A model generated the notes under the pieces. It had not been told where the DNA came from. It did not search any database and saw nothing but the letters and a program-made list of their open reading frames with translations. From Planococcus maitriensis (lineage in GTDB: Bacteria; Bacillota; Bacilli; Bacillales_A; Planococcaceae), in assembly GCF_003289925.1 (NCBI RefSeq), contig NZ_QLZQ01000008.1:33445-97444 (forward strand): a DNA stretch of 64,000 nucleotides. The letters are read 5' to 3'. The position numbers and the translations under genes were made by a program. Shown here in pieces: positions 53,795 to 63,911 of the stretch (its first letter is position 1; each line of letters begins with the position of its first letter).

Positions 53795-54736
53795 ATGTAT
53801 AGTCAAATCATCGACACAATTAAACAATTCGATACAATCATCATCCACCGTCACGTACGTCCCGACCCGGATGCATACGGATCCCAGATCGGCCTGAAAT
53901 ACATACTGAGCCACAATTACCCGACCAAGCGCGTGCTTGCCGCGGGAGAACACGATTACACGATGGATTTCCTCGATTTTCCGGATACTGTCGAAGATGC
54001 GGATTTCAAAGGGGCATTGGTGATTGTAACGGATACCGCCAATACGGACCGCATCGACGACCAGCGCTACCACAGCGGGGCGAAACTGGTGAAAATCGAC
54101 CATCATCCGAATGATGATGATTACGGGGACATTTGCCAAGTGGACACTAAAGCGAGTTCTTCTTCTGAAATGATCTACGAATTATTTACATACGGGCAAG
54201 CGGAAGAAAACTGGGCCATGCCCGATGCGGGTGCCAGGTTGCTCTATGCGGGGATCATCGGCGATACCGGCCGCTTCCTGTTTCCGAGTACCACGCAGAA
54301 GACATTCGACGTGGCAGGCGAATTGATCAAGTATGATTTCGACCGTAACGAGCTCCATAACGGCATGTACGAGATGGACCGGAAATTGCTTCATCTGCAA
54401 GGGTATATGTACCAGAATTTCCAAATAGATGAAAACGGCGCCGCCTATGTTAAAATCACCCGGGACATTTTGGCGAAATTCGGTGTCACTCCGACAGATA
54501 CGTCCTTATTGGTCGGCTCGCTCGGCAATGTTAAAGGCATTAAAGCCTGGGTCATTCTAATAGAAGAAGATTCTGAAATACGCGTCCGGCTGCGTTCAAA
54601 AGGGCCAGTCATCAATATGCTGGCAAAAGAATTCGGGGGAGGCGGGCATCCGATGGCATCTGGTGCGGTCGCCTATTCCTGGGATGAGGCAGACCGGGTC
54701 ATCCGCCGCCTGGAGGAAATTTGCGCGAAGGCATAA
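53795..54736 (+). CDS. nrnA: oligoribonuclease / pAp phosphatase NrnA
   Basis: DHH-DHHA1 enzyme, 313 residues, that degrades 2-5 base RNA fragments from the 5' or 3' end and removes phosphate from pAp. Motifs: HRHVRPDPDAYGS (His20, Asp24, Asp26), DHHPNDDD near 95, and the substrate-binding EFGGGGHPMASG near the end. Start is ATG 53795 after GGAGGA at 8 bases; a 150-codon in-frame extension upstream runs across ytpI on the other strand and is rejected. dnaE starts 17 bases later. Confidence 0.94.
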   Translation: MYSQIIDTIKQFDTIIIHRHVRPDPDAYGSQIGLKYILSHNYPTKRVLAAGEHDYTMDFLDFPDTVEDADFKGALVIVTDTANTDRIDDQRYHSGAKLVKIDHHPNDDDYGDICQVDTKASSSSEMIYELFTYGQAEENWAMPDAGARLLYAGIIGDTGRFLFPSTTQKTFDVAGELIKYDFDRNELHNGMYEMDRKLLHLQGYMYQNFQIDENGAAYVKITRDILAKFGVTPTDTSLLVGSLGNVKGIKAWVILIEEDSEIRVRLRSKGPVINMLAKEFGGGGHPMASGAVAYSWDEADRVIRRLEEICAKA

Positions 54737-54753
54737 GGAAAGAAGGTGTTGAA

Positions 54754-57700
54754 ATGGTCTACCCGCATATCGTGACGGCGGCTGATCCGCTGCAAAGCAC
54801 GATTCGCCTCGAAGAACTGTTTGCAGTTCTCACTAAACAAGGCGCCAGCGCGGCAGCCTTAGTAAATTCCAAGTTATATGGCGTCCTGCCATTCTGGGAC
54901 GCCTGCAGAAAGGCCGGCATCCACGGGGTGCTCGGCCTTTCAGTGCCAATCGACTTTGGCGGTGCCGCATTGCCTGTGGTGCTGTATGCACAGAACAACA
55001 CCGGCTACCAAATGTTATTGAAGTTGACGAGTGCCTTATCGACTCGTGATGTGGAAGCCATCCCGCAAAAATGGCTGGCAGCTTATCAAGAAGGCTTGCT
55101 ATGCGTGATTCCCGATAATGCAGCGTGGGTGCTGACAGACCGCAGCGAAGCGCTCGGCATCCTATCCCGTTTATTCGGGGGGCGGTTATTTGCCAGCATC
55201 GAACGGCCTGGGGGGGCGGTGCAGAAGACCGAGGAAGCATTTATCGAATTCTGCTCGACATACGGCCTCAAATTCATGGCAAGCCATGAATGCCGTTATG
55301 TGAAACAAGAAGATGCCTTTGCTTATGAAGTGGCAAGGGCAATCGGGGAAGGCTACAAATTAAGCGACCCTGAACGCCCGCAACCCGGACATTCAGCGGC
55401 ATTCGTACCGACCCAAGCACAATTAGCGGAATGGTTTTCGGACCATCCGGAATGGCTGGAACAAAGCCGTGCATTGCTAATGAACTGCCGTGTCACCATC
55501 CCGTTGAACCGGCAATTGCTGCCGAAATATCCAGTGAGGGAAGGCAGCGACAAAAGTGAAGTAATCCGCGCGCTTTGCCAAAAAGGGCTTGAAGAACGTG
55601 TCGGGAAATTGGAACAAAGCTATTCGGACAGGCTCGATTACGAACTTGGCGTCATTTCGGCCATGGGCTATATCGATTATTTCCTCATCGTTTCCGATTT
55701 CATGGCCTACGCCAGGAAAAGGGGCATCATGACCGGCCCGGGCCGTGGGTCTTCTGCCGGTTCGCTTGTCGCTTTCGCACTGCGCATTACGGATGTCGAC
55801 CCACTCGCCCACGGGTTATTATTCGAGCGCTTCCTGAATCCCGAGCGTGTCACCTTGCCCGATATTGACATCGACTTCGCGGACCACCGACGCCATGAAG
55901 TCGTCGAATACGTCGCGAAAAAATACGGCGCCTTGCAGACGGCACAAATCATCACATTCGGCACTTTATCCACAAAAGCGGTTGCGAGAGACACGGCGAG
56001 GGTATTCGGCTTTGAAGCAGAAGAGCTCGACAAGATCTCCAAACTCATCCCGAGCCGGCCGGGCATCACCTTGCGCGAGGCGCTTCGCGAATCAAAAGCG
56101 CTGGAGGATTGGATCATCGGCAATGAAACCCGTGAGCGTTGGTTCAAGACGGCGCTGAAGCTGGAAGGCCTGCCCCGCAATTCGTCGATTCACGCAGCGG
56201 GCGTAATTTTGAGCCCGGGCCCCTTGGTGGATTACGTTCCGATCGAAAAAGGCAATGATGATATTTTCATCACCCAATGGCCGATGCAGGAACTTGAAGC
56301 GATCGGCTTATTGAAAATGGACTTTCTCGGATTGCGTAATTTGACGATTCTGGAAAACATGGCGCATATGCTGAAACGCGACCGGAATTTGACGATTGAT
56401 TACCGCAGCTTGCCGCTCGACGATAAAGAAACTTATCGCTTACTGGCAAAAGGCGATACAGCGGGCATTTTCCAGCTGGAATCACCGGGCATGCGGCGCG
56501 CTTTGATGCTCATCAAACCGAGTGCGTTCGGTGATATTGTCGCGGTCAATGCCCTGTATCGCCCAGGCCCGATGGAATTCATCCCGCTTTATGCGCGGCG
56601 CAAGCACGGCGAAGAGGCGGTTGCCTATATCCATCCGGTGCTGGAACCGATTTTATCGGAGACCTATGGTGTCATCGTCTATCAGGAGCAGATCATGAAA
56701 ATCGCCGCGGAAATGGCGGGCTTCAGCTTAGGCGAGGCCGATCTATTGCGCCGTGCGGTCAGTAAAAAGAATCGCCAAATCCTTGACGAGGAGCGGCAGC
56801 ATTTCGTCGGCGGCGCCACGGCGAAAGGCTATACTGCAAAAGAAGCGGGAGACGTCTATGACTTGATCGTGCGTTTTGCCGATTACGGCTTCCCGAAAAG
56901 CCATGCAGTCGCCTACAGCATGATTTCTTATCAACTGGCCTATATGAAAGCCCATTATCCCGTTCAATTTTATGCCGCCTTGTTGTCGAATAGCCAAGGG
57001 AATAACGAGAAGACGGCACAGTTCATGCGTGAAATGAAAGAACGCGGGATAACGCTTGCCGCACCGTGCATCGCGAAGAGCCGTTACGGTTTTTCATCGG
57101 AAGAACAACAGGTACGCACGGGGCTAAGCGCAGTGAAAGGCGTTCCCGGCACCGCCGTCAAAGCCATTCTCTCAGCAAGAAAGGACGGGCCTTTCCAAAG
57201 CCTGTTCAATATTGCTGAACGGATATCTGCCGTGCATTTCACCCGCAAGGCTTTCGAGCCGCTCATCAAAGCTGGGGCACTGGACACTCTCGGAAAAGAC
57301 CGGGCTGTGCTGCTCGCGTCGCTTGACAGCGCGATCAAACATGCGGAATTGGTGAAGCCGAATGAAGACCCCGGCTTGTTCGATGACGTGGGATCTAGCT
57401 TCATGAAACCGAAATACACCAAAGCCGAACCGATGCCGGATGGGCTCAAGCTCGACTTCGAGAAAGAAGCGCTCGGCTTTTATTTGAGTACCCATCCCGT
57501 GGAACGGGAAAAAGAGCAACGAAAAAAAGCTTATATGGCACTCAACGACCTGCCGAAGAAAAAAGACCGCGAACGTGTGGAAGTGCTCGGGCTGGTGGAA
57601 GATGTGAGGCGCATCCGCACGAAAAAAGGCGATGCGATGGCTTTTGTCGCTTTACAGGATGAAACAGGAGTGGCGTCGGTTACATTGTTCCCAAAAGAGT

Positions 57701-57807
57701 ATGCGCAGTACAACGAAATGCTCGATAAAGACGCACTGCTCGAAATCCAAGGAACAGCCGAAACGCGTCAAGGAAAGACGACCATCATCTGCAAGTCCAT
57801 CTTGTGA
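54754..57807 (+). CDS. dnaE: DNA polymerase III alpha subunit DnaE, degenerate PHP domain
   Basis: C-family polymerase that in Gram-positives extends primers before PolC takes over. 1017 residues: N-terminal PHP fold (1-270), palm with GPGRGSSAGS (about 338-347) and catalytic LPDIDIDFAD (about 368-377), fingers, tandem HhH, and a C-terminal OB fold (VEVLGLVEDVRRIRTKKGDA onward). The PHP metal motifs are lost (HIVTAADPLQS, ALVNSKLYG, SHECRYV), so it should have no PHP proofreading. ATG 54754 follows GAAGGTG. Slightly short for the family (about 1100). Confidence 0.95.
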   Translation: MVYPHIVTAADPLQSTIRLEELFAVLTKQGASAAALVNSKLYGVLPFWDACRKAGIHGVLGLSVPIDFGGAALPVVLYAQNNTGYQMLLKLTSALSTRDVEAIPQKWLAAYQEGLLCVIPDNAAWVLTDRSEALGILSRLFGGRLFASIERPGGAVQKTEEAFIEFCSTYGLKFMASHECRYVKQEDAFAYEVARAIGEGYKLSDPERPQPGHSAAFVPTQAQLAEWFSDHPEWLEQSRALLMNCRVTIPLNRQLLPKYPVREGSDKSEVIRALCQKGLEERVGKLEQSYSDRLDYELGVISAMGYIDYFLIVSDFMAYARKRGIMTGPGRGSSAGSLVAFALRITDVDPLAHGLLFERFLNPERVTLPDIDIDFADHRRHEVVEYVAKKYGALQTAQIITFGTLSTKAVARDTARVFGFEAEELDKISKLIPSRPGITLREALRESKALEDWIIGNETRERWFKTALKLEGLPRNSSIHAAGVILSPGPLVDYVPIEKGNDDIFITQWPMQELEAIGLLKMDFLGLRNLTILENMAHMLKRDRNLTIDYRSLPLDDKETYRLLAKGDTAGIFQLESPGMRRALMLIKPSAFGDIVAVNALYRPGPMEFIPLYARRKHGEEAVAYIHPVLEPILSETYGVIVYQEQIMKIAAEMAGFSLGEADLLRRAVSKKNRQILDEERQHFVGGATAKGYTAKEAGDVYDLIVRFADYGFPKSHAVAYSMISYQLAYMKAHYPVQFYAALLSNSQGNNEKTAQFMREMKERGITLAAPCIAKSRYGFSSEEQQVRTGLSAVKGVPGTAVKAILSARKDGPFQSLFNIAERISAVHFTRKAFEPLIKAGALDTLGKDRAVLLASLDSAIKHAELVKPNEDPGLFDDVGSSFMKPKYTKAEPMPDGLKLDFEKEALGFYLSTHPVEREKEQRKKAYMALNDLPKKKDRERVEVLGLVEDVRRIRTKKGDAMAFVALQDETGVASVTLFPKEYAQYNEMLDKDALLEIQGTAETRQGKTTIICKSIL

Positions 57808-57850
57808 TGGAAGGGAATGAACCACATTCAAATAAGAGAATCGACAACGG

Positions 57851-57885
57851 ACTGCATTTCTTAAAAAGAAATGCAGTTTTTTCTT
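57851..57885 (+). terminator. terminator after dnaE
   Basis: ACTGCATTTCT / AGAAATGCAGT perfect stem, 4-base loop, six T, separating dnaE from the fadR-accDA unit. Confidence 0.92.
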
Positions 57886-57923
57886 TACGGCAGCCGAAAT
57901 TTTTTGTAAGGTATAGAAAGATT

Positions 57924-57938
57924 AGTGGTCAGACCACT
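57924..57938. promoter_or_regulatory. FadR-type operator palindrome
   Basis: AGTGGTCAGACCACT, a perfect palindrome around a central A. The core TGGTCNGACCA is the same as the classic FadR/GntR operator core. It lies 30 bases before the FadR-like gene, so autoregulation of the fadR-accDA operon is the simplest reading. Confidence 0.85.
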
Positions 57939-57968
57939 TTCAAAAAAATGGAAACAAAAGGAGTTTTC

Positions 57969-58610
57969 ATGAATCAGCCAAAGCGCTATTTAAATATTGT
58001 AAGTGAAATGCGGGACATGATTCGGGAACAGGACATCCGGCCAGGCGACCGTATCCCATCGGAACGGGAGTTGGCTGAAAAGCTGGCGGTCGGGCGTTCG
58101 ACGATCCGTGAGGCGCTCCGTAGCCTGGAATTGCTGGGGCTTATCGAAACCCGCCGCGGGGAAGGGACATTTTTAGCCGATCCAAGAAAACACCGGCTTG
58201 TCGAATTACTGGCGACCTTCATACTGCAGGACAATAAAACGCTCGAAGATGTACGGGTGACGATGTGTATTCACGAAACCGCAGCAATCCAGGCCATCTG
58301 CGCAAGCGATGCCGCGAAACTTCCGGTATGGGAAAGTTTGCGGGAGCGGCTCGAGGGGCATGAGTTCATCAGGGAAGACTTCGTACGCGAATTGATGGTG
58401 CTTTCAGGCAATCGCCTATCGCTGAAGATTTGGTTCTTATTAAAGCAATACGGGGGCAATCCGTATGATGGCGAAGTAAAGCCGGAAGAGAAAAACCTGC
58501 TGAAAAATATCCTGCAGGCAATCGAACAACAGGATGCCGAAACAGCCATCCGGGATTTCAAAGCCTGGAGCAGCGTCTTAATCAAAGGAGAGAATGCACA
58601 ATGGCAATGA
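57969..58610 (+). CDS. FadR-family GntR transcriptional regulator
   Basis: 213 residues: GntR winged helix (about 5-75, [28 protein letters not shown]) and an all-helical FCD ligand domain. In the FCD domain the usual metal histidine of the F-H-R-x-L segment is replaced ([12 protein letters not shown]), so ligand binding may not use zinc. ATG 57969 has AAAGGAG upstream; the longer frame begins in dnaE. It overlaps accD by 10 bases, which ties it to acetyl-CoA carboxylase; the ligand may be an acyl-CoA or acetyl-CoA-related acid, by inference only. Confidence 0.88.
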   Translation: MNQPKRYLNIVSEMRDMIREQDIRPGDRIPSERELAEKLAVGRSTIREALRSLELLGLIETRRGEGTFLADPRKHRLVELLATFILQDNKTLEDVRVTMCIHETAAIQAICASDAAKLPVWESLRERLEGHEFIREDFVRELMVLSGNRLSLKIWFLLKQYGGNPYDGEVKPEEKNLLKNILQAIEQQDAETAIRDFKAWSSVLIKGENAQWQ

Positions 58611-59473
58611 TACGCGATATATTCAAGCGAAAACGAGATGAAAAAGAAGCGACAATACCGTCCAAAGCGGCAAAAGATGTGCCGGAGGGCTTAATGACGA
58701 AATGCCCGAACTGCAAGCACATCACCTTGACGAAGGAACTGGAGAATTTGGGCAAAGTCTGCCCGAAATGCGACCACCATTTCAAGATGACGGCCCGTGA
58801 ACGAATTGTCCATCTTATGGACGATTCTAGCTTTGAATCGGTAGACGATCATTTGAAATCGGAAAACCCGCTGAATTTTCCGGGCTATAGCGAAAAAGTC
58901 CAGGCCGACAGCGAAAAGACCGGCTTGAACGAGGCGGTGCTGACAGGCACCGGGTCGATCAAAGGCCAGCAAGTGGTCGTGGCCGTCATGGATTCGCATT
59001 TCCGCATGGGCTCGATGGGCTCTGTCGTGGGCGAGAAAATCACCCGTGCCGTCGAATTGGCCACCAAATTGAAAGTGCCATTTTTGATCTTCACGGCGAG
59101 CGGTGGAGCGCGTATGCAAGAAGGCGTTTTGTCGCTTATGCAGATGGCGAAAACCAGTGTTGCGTTAAAGCGCCACTCGAATGAAGGCTTGCTGTTCGTC
59201 TCGATCTTGACGCATCCGACAACCGGCGGCGTGTCCGCGAGCTTTGCTTCTGTCGGTGACATCAACTTGGCGGAGCCGAAAGCTTTGATCGGATTTGCCG
59301 GGCGCCGCGTCATCGAACAGACAGTGCGCGAGAAATTGCCGGAAGACTTCCAGACAGCGGAATTCCTCCTTGCCCATGGCCAACTCGATGCGGTCGTGCA
59401 TCGTTCTAAAATGCGCGAGACGCTGTCGACCATCGTTCAATTGCATGTGAAAGGGGCTGGATCCGATGTCTAA
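58601..59473 (+). CDS. accD: acetyl-CoA carboxylase carboxyltransferase subunit beta
   Basis: With AccA forms the carboxyltransferase that makes malonyl-CoA, first step of fatty acid synthesis. 290 residues with a zinc ribbon ([20 protein letters not shown], then CPKC) near 32-55 and the crotonase core ([29 protein letters not shown]). ATG 58601 has AAAGGAG about 10 bases upstream and overlaps the regulator gene; ATG 58607 is an alternative. Overlaps accA by 8 bases. Confidence 0.97.
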   Translation: MAMIRDIFKRKRDEKEATIPSKAAKDVPEGLMTKCPNCKHITLTKELENLGKVCPKCDHHFKMTARERIVHLMDDSSFESVDDHLKSENPLNFPGYSEKVQADSEKTGLNEAVLTGTGSIKGQQVVVAVMDSHFRMGSMGSVVGEKITRAVELATKLKVPFLIFTASGGARMQEGVLSLMQMAKTSVALKRHSNEGLLFVSILTHPTTGGVSASFASVGDINLAEPKALIGFAGRRVIEQTVREKLPEDFQTAEFLLAHGQLDAVVHRSKMRETLSTIVQLHVKGAGSDV

Positions 59474-60431
59474 AAAGAAAATGAAGACGATGGCGTTTGA
59501 AGAGCCATTGATTGAGCTGAGAAAGAAGATTTCTGAGCTGAAGGAATATACAAAGACAGCGGATGTCGATCTCAGTTCCGAAATCTCTTCGTTGGAACAG
59601 CGTTTCGCCAAGCTCGAAGAGGAAATCTATGAGAACATGAAACCGTGGGACCGTGTACAGGTGGCGCGCCATCCTGAACGGCCGACGACATTGGATTATC
59701 TGCCGCTCATCTTCAGGGACTTTATCGAACTGCACGGGGACCGCGTCTATGGCGACGACGAGGCGATCATCGGCGGTATCGGGAGTTTTGAAGGGCAACC
59801 GGTAACGATCATCGGGCATCAGCGCGGCAAGGATACGAAAGAAAACGTCCGCCGCAATTTCGGGATGCCGCATCCTGAAGGCTACCGCAAAGCATTGCGC
59901 TTGATGAAGCAGGCGGAGAAATTCGGCCGCCCGGTCATTTGCCTGATCGATACCAAAGGCGCCTATCCAGGAAAGGCTGCGGAAGAACGTGGGCAAAGCG
60001 AAGCAATCGCCCGCAACCTTGTAGAGATGGCCGGCCTTGAAGTACCGGTGCTGTCGATCGTCATCGGTGAGGGCGGAAGCGGCGGGGCGCTTGCGCTTGG
60101 CGTCGGCAACCAGATTTTGATGCTTGAAAACTCGACATTCTCGGTCATTTCGCCAGAAGGGGCCGCATCGATTCTCTGGAAAGACGCAGCACTTGCCAAA
60201 ACTGCTGCAGAAGCCATGAAGATCACGGCGCCCGATCTATTGGAAATGGGCATCATCGAGCATATGATCCCTGAAGTCCGCGGAGGCGCACATCACGATA
60301 CAGCCCGCCAGGCACAATTGATCAGCGGCGCCATCCGCTATTCACTAAAGGAATTGGAAGGCATGAGCACAGAACAATTGATTTCACAACGCTATGAGAA
60401 ATTCCGGGCAATCGGTGTTTTTTCAGAATAA
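59466..60431 (+). CDS. accA: acetyl-CoA carboxylase carboxyltransferase subunit alpha
   Basis: Biotin-binding half of the carboxyltransferase. 321 residues: N-terminal coiled coil ([14 protein letters not shown]), then the crotonase fold with [36 protein letters not shown] and [18 protein letters not shown] 59466 lies in the end of accD with AAAGGGG upstream, so AccD and AccA are made in step. Terminator follows. In B. subtilis a malic enzyme gene (ytsJ) precedes accDA; here the FadR-like regulator takes that place. Confidence 0.97.
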   Translation: MSKKKMKTMAFEEPLIELRKKISELKEYTKTADVDLSSEISSLEQRFAKLEEEIYENMKPWDRVQVARHPERPTTLDYLPLIFRDFIELHGDRVYGDDEAIIGGIGSFEGQPVTIIGHQRGKDTKENVRRNFGMPHPEGYRKALRLMKQAEKFGRPVICLIDTKGAYPGKAAEERGQSEAIARNLVEMAGLEVPVLSIVIGEGGSGGALALGVGNQILMLENSTFSVISPEGAASILWKDAALAKTAAEAMKITAPDLLEMGIIEHMIPEVRGGAHHDTARQAQLISGAIRYSLKELEGMSTEQLISQRYEKFRAIGVFSE

Positions 60432-60436
60432 AAACC

Positions 60437-60459
60437 AGGCCGCGAAGAGCGGCCTTTTT
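60437..60459 (+). terminator. terminator after accA
   Basis: AGGCCGC / GCGGCCT stem, 5-base loop, five T. Confidence 0.9.
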
Positions 60460-60541
60460 ATATTTTCAATTTAAGCAAAAAACGCATGCGGCACAGGAGT
60501 TATGGACTGACAGCGCAGGCCCTACGTGGTAAGGTGAATAA

Positions 60542-61531
<990 letters not shown>

Positions 61532-61553
61532 ACAGCTAATTGGAGTGAGTCTA

Positions 61554-63314
61554 TTGAGAAAAACGAAAATCGTCTGCACCATCGGGCCGGCAAGTGAATC
61601 ACCGGAAGTATTAGAACAATTGATGAAAGCGGGCATGAATGTCGCCCGTTTGAACTTCTCGCATGGCGACCATGAGGAGCACGCCTTGCGCATCAAGCGC
61701 ATCCGCGAAGCTTCCGAAAAGACAGGTATCACAGTGGGGATTCTATTGGATACGAAAGGCCCCGAAATCAGAACCCATAAAATGGAGAACGATTCCATCG
61801 AACTCGAAACCGATCAGGAAATCACGATTTCCATGACAGAAGTGCTCGGCACGAAAGAGATGTTCTCGATCACTTACGATAAATTGATTGAAGATGTCCA
61901 TGAAGGCTCGATGATTCTGCTGGATGATGGCTTGATCGAATTGCGCGTTACAAGCATCGATAAAGAACGCGGCCAGATCCATACCATCGTTGAAAATGCC
62001 GGCACGCTGAAAACGAAAAAAGGCGTCAACGTTCCAGGCGTTTCGGTTCAATTGCCGGGAATCACTGAAAAAGACGCAGCTGACCTCTTGTTCGGGATTG
62101 ACCAAGATGTCGATTTTGTCGCAGCTTCATTTGTCCGCAGACGTTCAGACGTTATGGAAATCCGCAGCCTGCTGGAGAAAAACGGCGGATCTCACATCCA
62201 AATCATCCCGAAAATCGAGAACCAGGAAGGCGTCGACAATTTGGATGAAATCATCATGGTTTCAGACGGCTTGATGGTTGCACGCGGTGACCTTGGGGTG
62301 GAAATTCCTGCTGAAGAAGTGCCGATCGTTCAGAAGTCGATGATCGACAAATGCAATAGCGCAGGGAAGCCGGTCATTACAGCGACCCAGATGCTCGATT
62401 CCATGCAGCGCAACCCGCGCCCGACCCGTGCAGAAGCAAGCGATGTAGCGAACGCCATTTTTGACGGCACGGATGCGATCATGCTATCAGGTGAAACGGC
62501 CGCGGGGCTTTACCCGGTAGAGTCGGTCGAAACGATGCACCGCATCGCTGAAACGACTGAAGCTGCGCTCAACCATAAACAAATCGTTTCCAACCGCCGC
62601 AAGGAAAAAGAGTCGAACATGACAGAAGCGATCGGCCAGGCAGTCGCATACACGGCACTTAACTTGCGCGTGCAGGCAATTCTTGCGCCGACTGAAAGCG
62701 GCCATACGGCAAAAATGATTTCCAAGTACCGCCCGGGTTCACCTGTCATCGCGGTGACATCGACCGCCCGCACTGCGCGTAAACTGACATTGATCTGGGG
62801 CGTGCAGCCGATTGTCGGAACACGCGTCGAATCGACGGATGAAATGCTTGAAGTGGCAGTGGAAGAAGCACTGAAGCACGGATTGATCAAGCACGGCGAC
62901 CTTGTCATCATCACAGCGGGCGTTCCAGTCGGTGAAGCTGGCACGACCAACTTGATGAAGTTGCGCGTCATCGGTGATATCCTGGCGAAAGGGCAAGGCA
63001 TCGGCAAGAGCGTCGGCTTCGGCGAAGCTGTTGTCGTGCGCAACGCCGAAGAGGCATTGGCGATGGATACTGAAGGAAAGATCATCGTCACGTACGGCAC
63101 GGACCGCGATATGATGGACGCCATCAATAACTGCGCTGGCATCGTGACCGAAGAAGGCGGCTTGACAAGCCACGCTGCGGTAGTTGGGCTGAGCCTTGGC
63201 ATCCCGGTGATTGTCGGCGTCAAAGATGCGGTGACAAAAGTGGAATCGGGCCAGGAAATCACGATCGATGCGGATGCAGGTGTCATTTACCACGGCCATG
63301 CAAGCGTGTTGTAA
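61554..63314 (+). CDS. pyk: pyruvate kinase
   Basis: Last step of glycolysis, PEP to pyruvate with ATP. 586 residues: barrel start [25 protein letters not shown], substrate loop [22 protein letters not shown], then the C-terminal extra domain (about 485-586) with [17 protein letters not shown], the PEP-utiliser phosphohistidine-like fold typical of Bacillales Pyk. Start is TTG 61554 with GGAGTGAG upstream; GTG 61545 touches that site. fxsA follows at 24 bases. Confidence 0.97.
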   Translation: MRKTKIVCTIGPASESPEVLEQLMKAGMNVARLNFSHGDHEEHALRIKRIREASEKTGITVGILLDTKGPEIRTHKMENDSIELETDQEITISMTEVLGTKEMFSITYDKLIEDVHEGSMILLDDGLIELRVTSIDKERGQIHTIVENAGTLKTKKGVNVPGVSVQLPGITEKDAADLLFGIDQDVDFVAASFVRRRSDVMEIRSLLEKNGGSHIQIIPKIENQEGVDNLDEIIMVSDGLMVARGDLGVEIPAEEVPIVQKSMIDKCNSAGKPVITATQMLDSMQRNPRPTRAEASDVANAIFDGTDAIMLSGETAAGLYPVESVETMHRIAETTEAALNHKQIVSNRRKEKESNMTEAIGQAVAYTALNLRVQAILAPTESGHTAKMISKYRPGSPVIAVTSTARTARKLTLIWGVQPIVGTRVESTDEMLEVAVEEALKHGLIKHGDLVIITAGVPVGEAGTTNLMKLRVIGDILAKGQGIGKSVGFGEAVVVRNAEEALAMDTEGKIIVTYGTDRDMMDAINNCAGIVTEEGGLTSHAAVVGLSLGIPVIVGVKDAVTKVESGQEITIDADAGVIYHGHASVL

Positions 63315-63338
63315 AGAAAATTTGGAGGTCGATTGACT

Positions 63339-63725
63339 ATGATGAAGTGGATTTTCCTGGCATTGGTGATCGTACCGACTCTAGAGCTTGCGATATTGAT
63401 CTGGGCAGGCGGACAGATCGGATTTTTCTGGACGCTCGCGTTGATTGTCGCGACAGGGCTGCTCGGTGCCTACTTGGCAAAACGCCAAGGGCTTAAAGCG
63501 ATACGGGACATCCAGTCGAGCATGAGCCAGATGCAGCCTCCGGGCGACCGCCTGATCGGCGCAGCCTTTATTTTGGTCGGCGGCACTTTGCTGCTGACGC
63601 CAGGGTTCATTTCGGATGCAGTCGGGTTCAGCTTGTTGTTCGGCCCGACGCAGAAGCTCTACAAGCCGTTCGTTTACCGGATGCTTCAAAAGAAGATGAA
63701 AAATACCCGGATTATCGTAGGATAA
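63339..63725 (+). CDS. fxsA: FxsA family membrane protein
   Basis: 128 residues, three to four hydrophobic segments (MKWIFLALVIVPTLELAILI, FFWTLALIVATGLLGAYLA, LIGAAFILVGGTLLLTPGFI) with the family pattern LLLTPGFISDAVGF. FxsA in E. coli suppresses F exclusion of phage T7 when overproduced; the normal role is unknown. ATG 63339 has TTGGAGG upstream; ATG 63342 is possible. End of the pfkA-pyk-fxsA unit, as ytzA in B. subtilis. Confidence 0.9.
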   Translation: MMKWIFLALVIVPTLELAILIWAGGQIGFFWTLALIVATGLLGAYLAKRQGLKAIRDIQSSMSQMQPPGDRLIGAAFILVGGTLLLTPGFISDAVGFSLLFGPTQKLYKPFVYRMLQKKMKNTRIIVG

Positions 63726-63732
63726 TTCCGGG
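63705..63732 (+). terminator. hairpin at the end of fxsA
   Basis: ACCCGGATTATC / GATAATTCCGGGT, strong stem with one bulged base around GTAG, overlapping the fxsA stop. The tail is T-poor, so it may protect the mRNA 3' end more than stop transcription. Confidence 0.6.
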
Positions 63733-63766
63733 TTCATTCATCATTAGGCAATCGTTTTTAAATTTT

Positions 63767-63780
63767 ACCAAGCGTTTTCA
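63767..63780 (-). promoter_or_regulatory. candidate cre site before citZ
   Basis: On the minus strand TGAAAACGCTTGGT matches the cre consensus except for one position near the end. It abuts the -35 box of the citZ promoter. B. subtilis citZ is under catabolite control, which supports it. Confidence 0.5.
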
Positions 63781-63809
63781 TTCACAAATTGTACAAAGTT
63801 GATTATAAT
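63781..63809 (+). promoter_or_regulatory. SigA-type promoter of citZ
   Basis: TTCACA (63781-63786), 17-base spacer, perfect TATAAT (63804-63809). It leaves a leader of about 95 bases with a run of ten T near 63870 that has only a weak stem in front. Confidence 0.75.
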
Positions 63810-63911
63810 GACTAGGTAAGTCCATTTACGGAAAAGTGCATGAAAGCAGATGGCTCATTGTTCTGTTTTTTTTTTGGAATGATGAAGTAGAATGTAGAAG
63901 GAGAGATTTAC

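Noticed and set aside
53702..54139. N-terminal extension of ytpI on the minus strand
   Set aside because: Antisense to nrnA, no ribosome site at its start, and the encoded residues look like a reverse-frame translation.
63850..63885. Attenuator before citZ
   Set aside because: The run of ten T at about 63867-63877 has only a 4-base stem (CAGA/TCTG) before it, too weak to call a terminator.
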